Origin: CAYZPB01 sp964480445
GTDB lineage: Bacteria; Bacillota; Bacilli; Tepidibacillales; Tepidibacillaceae
Length of the DNA: 17,285 bases
Assembly: GCA_964480445.1 (NCBI GenBank)
Contig: CAYZPB010000017.1
Coordinates: 1-17,285 of the forward strand
Direction: 5' to 3'
Below are positions 16,449 to 17,285 of the stretch, one piece after another (the first letter of the stretch is position 1; each line of letters opens with the position of its first letter). The notes beneath the pieces were generated by a model that was given only the letters and a program-made list of their open reading frames with translations, ran no database searches and had not been told where the DNA came from. The translations under genes were made by a program, and so were the position numbers.

Positions 16449-17117
16449 TTATTTTTTACGATTTGATACATACTCTTCAAAATCCTTCAAACCATCTTTG
16501 CTACCGATAACTACTAGTACATCGCCCTCTACTATTAAATCATCAGCGCTAGGTGAAACATTGATATTTTCGCCATTTTTTAGTGCAATTACGTTGCAAC
16601 CATATTTTGCGCGAACATTCAACTCCGCAAGGCTTTTACCAATCATTTTTTCACTGCTTAAAATTTCCGCAACAACGTAATCATCAGAAAGTTCAATATA
16701 TTCTAATATATTTGGAGTCACCAGCGAGTGTGCTAAGCGTACTCCCATATCTCTTTCCGCAAAAATTACCTTGTTCGCACCTATTTTGTAAAGAACCTTA
16801 GCCTGCAAATCGCTCTGAGCTTTAACAATGACGGTCTCGACACCTAGCTCCTTAACAATTAGTGTCGCAAGAATACTTGACTGAATATTTTCGCCAATAG
16901 CAACCACGACAACATCGTAATTATTAATCCCAAGCGATTTTAAAACTCCCTCATCAGTCGCATCTGCTTCCACCACCTGCGTTGCATTTTCAAGATTATC
17001 CTCGATTCGATCTTCCCTTATGTCAATCCCTAACACATCATTACCAAGTCGATAAAGCTCTGATGCTACACTACTCCCGAATCGTCCTAAACCGATAACT
17101 GCAAATTGCTTATTCAT
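16449..17117 (-). CDS. TrkA/KtrA-type RCK potassium-uptake regulator
   Basis: This 222-residue cytoplasmic gating subunit forms a ring on a KtrB/TrkH-type potassium channel. The N-terminal Rossmann domain has the GLGRFG dinucleotide loop (9-14) and an acidic residue at the end of the second strand (D32) that binds the ribose of ATP/ADP or NAD. The C-terminal RCK_C domain (about 138-218) in KtrA relatives binds cyclic di-AMP. Length is the same as B. subtilis KtrA, but TrkA-like half proteins cannot be excluded. No membrane subunit lies next to it in this window, because the preceding gene encodes an M42 peptidase. GAGGGAG (17129-17123) is 5 bases before the ATG. Confidence 0.92.
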   Translation of the reverse strand: MNKQFAVIGLGRFGSSVASELYRLGNDVLGIDIREDRIEDNLENATQVVEADATDEGVLKSLGINNYDVVVVAIGENIQSSILATLIVKELGVETVIVKAQSDLQAKVLYKIGANKVIFAERDMGVRLAHSLVTPNILEYIELSDDYVVAEILSSEKMIGKSLAELNVRAKYGCNVIALKNGENINVSPSADDLIVEGDVLVVIGSKDGLKDFEEYVSNRKK

Positions 17118-17137
17118 AATATCTCCCTCAATCAGAA

Positions 17138-17285
17138 TTAACTAGATTTTTTAATCTGCTTTACTGTTTTCGCGTCAAGCTTATCAATTAGTTTAAGTAC
17201 TAGCTTAATCGTGTTTTCGTAGTCATCTTGGTGGAAAACACTTGCATGTGTATGAATGTAGCGTGTTGGTATACCGATAAATAGT
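17138..17285 (-). CDS. M42-family aminopeptidase, C-terminal fragment
   Basis: The window edge cuts this gene, leaving the last 48 codons before the TAA stop at 17140-17138. The visible end, IGIPTRYIHTHASVFHQDDY, followed by a helix ENTIKLVLKLIDKL, closely matches the C terminus of M42 metallopeptidases (PepA/FrvX/YsdC type), which form large tetrahedral oligomers and trim N-terminal residues from peptides. The histidine in RYIH is the position of the last metal ligand in this family. It ends 20 bases upstream of the KtrA-like gene, so the two are probably cotranscribed. The assignment rests on a short stretch, and the substrate preference cannot be judged. Confidence 0.75.
   Translation of the reverse strand, partial: LFIGIPTRYIHTHASVFHQDDYENTIKLVLKLIDKLDAKTVKQIKKSS

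Noticed and set aside
1..17285. CRISPR arrays, tRNA or rRNA genes, insertion sequences, prophage or toxin-antitoxin genes
   Set aside because: I found no repeat-spacer pattern, cloverleaf-like gene, transposase, integrase or phage protein. Intergenic spaces are all under 200 bases and do not leave room for hidden large elements.

Overview
The window reads as an ordinary chromosomal stretch from a low-GC Gram-positive bacterium (Bacillota/Firmicutes, probably Clostridia-like). The evidence is AT-rich third positions, strong AGGAGG-type ribosome binding sites, frequent GTG/TTG starts, and a conserved Firmicutes gene neighbourhood: SpoU methyltransferase - pheS - pheT - cvpA - mutS2 - trxA - uvrC. 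A run of exactly 100 N inside mutS2 shows this is a scaffolded draft assembly, possibly a metagenome bin. I cannot name a genus.

Layout, left to right. (1) Positions 1-3309, plus strand: an XRE-cupin regulator, a medium-chain-type acyl-CoA/acetyl-CoA synthetase and an RluA-family pseudouridine synthase, closely spaced and probably one transcript. (2) Positions 3278-7828, minus strand: mutS2, trxA and uvrC in transcription order. trxA has an extended -10 promoter and a strong Rho-independent terminator of its own; uvrC converges on rluA with a 32-base overlap. (3) Positions 7829-11568, plus strand: a short regulatory gap containing a plausible 13-codon leader peptide, then two overlapping ABC exporter half-transporter genes of the YheI/YheH (BmrC/BmrD) type. 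(4) Positions 11569-17285, minus strand: in transcription order, the last 48 codons of an M42 aminopeptidase, a KtrA-type potassium-channel regulator, a SpoU rRNA methyltransferase, pheS, pheT and cvpA, with gaps of 8-42 bases.

The genes mostly serve core functions: aminoacylation of tRNA(Phe), rRNA modification, nucleotide excision repair, thiol redox balance, ribosome or DNA quality control, and K+ homeostasis. The accessory element is the ABC exporter pair. It sits inverted between cvpA and mutS2, where related genomes carry other genes such as polX. Its two nucleotide sites are clearly asymmetric: a degenerate Walker B in the first subunit and a degenerate signature motif in the second. 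This marks it as a heterodimeric multidrug-type exporter.

I see no phage, insertion sequence, CRISPR array, tRNA or rRNA here, and no clear sign of an undescribed system. The best leads are the possible leader-peptide control of the ABC exporter, the rearrangement that placed it there, and the under-sized assembly gap in mutS2.
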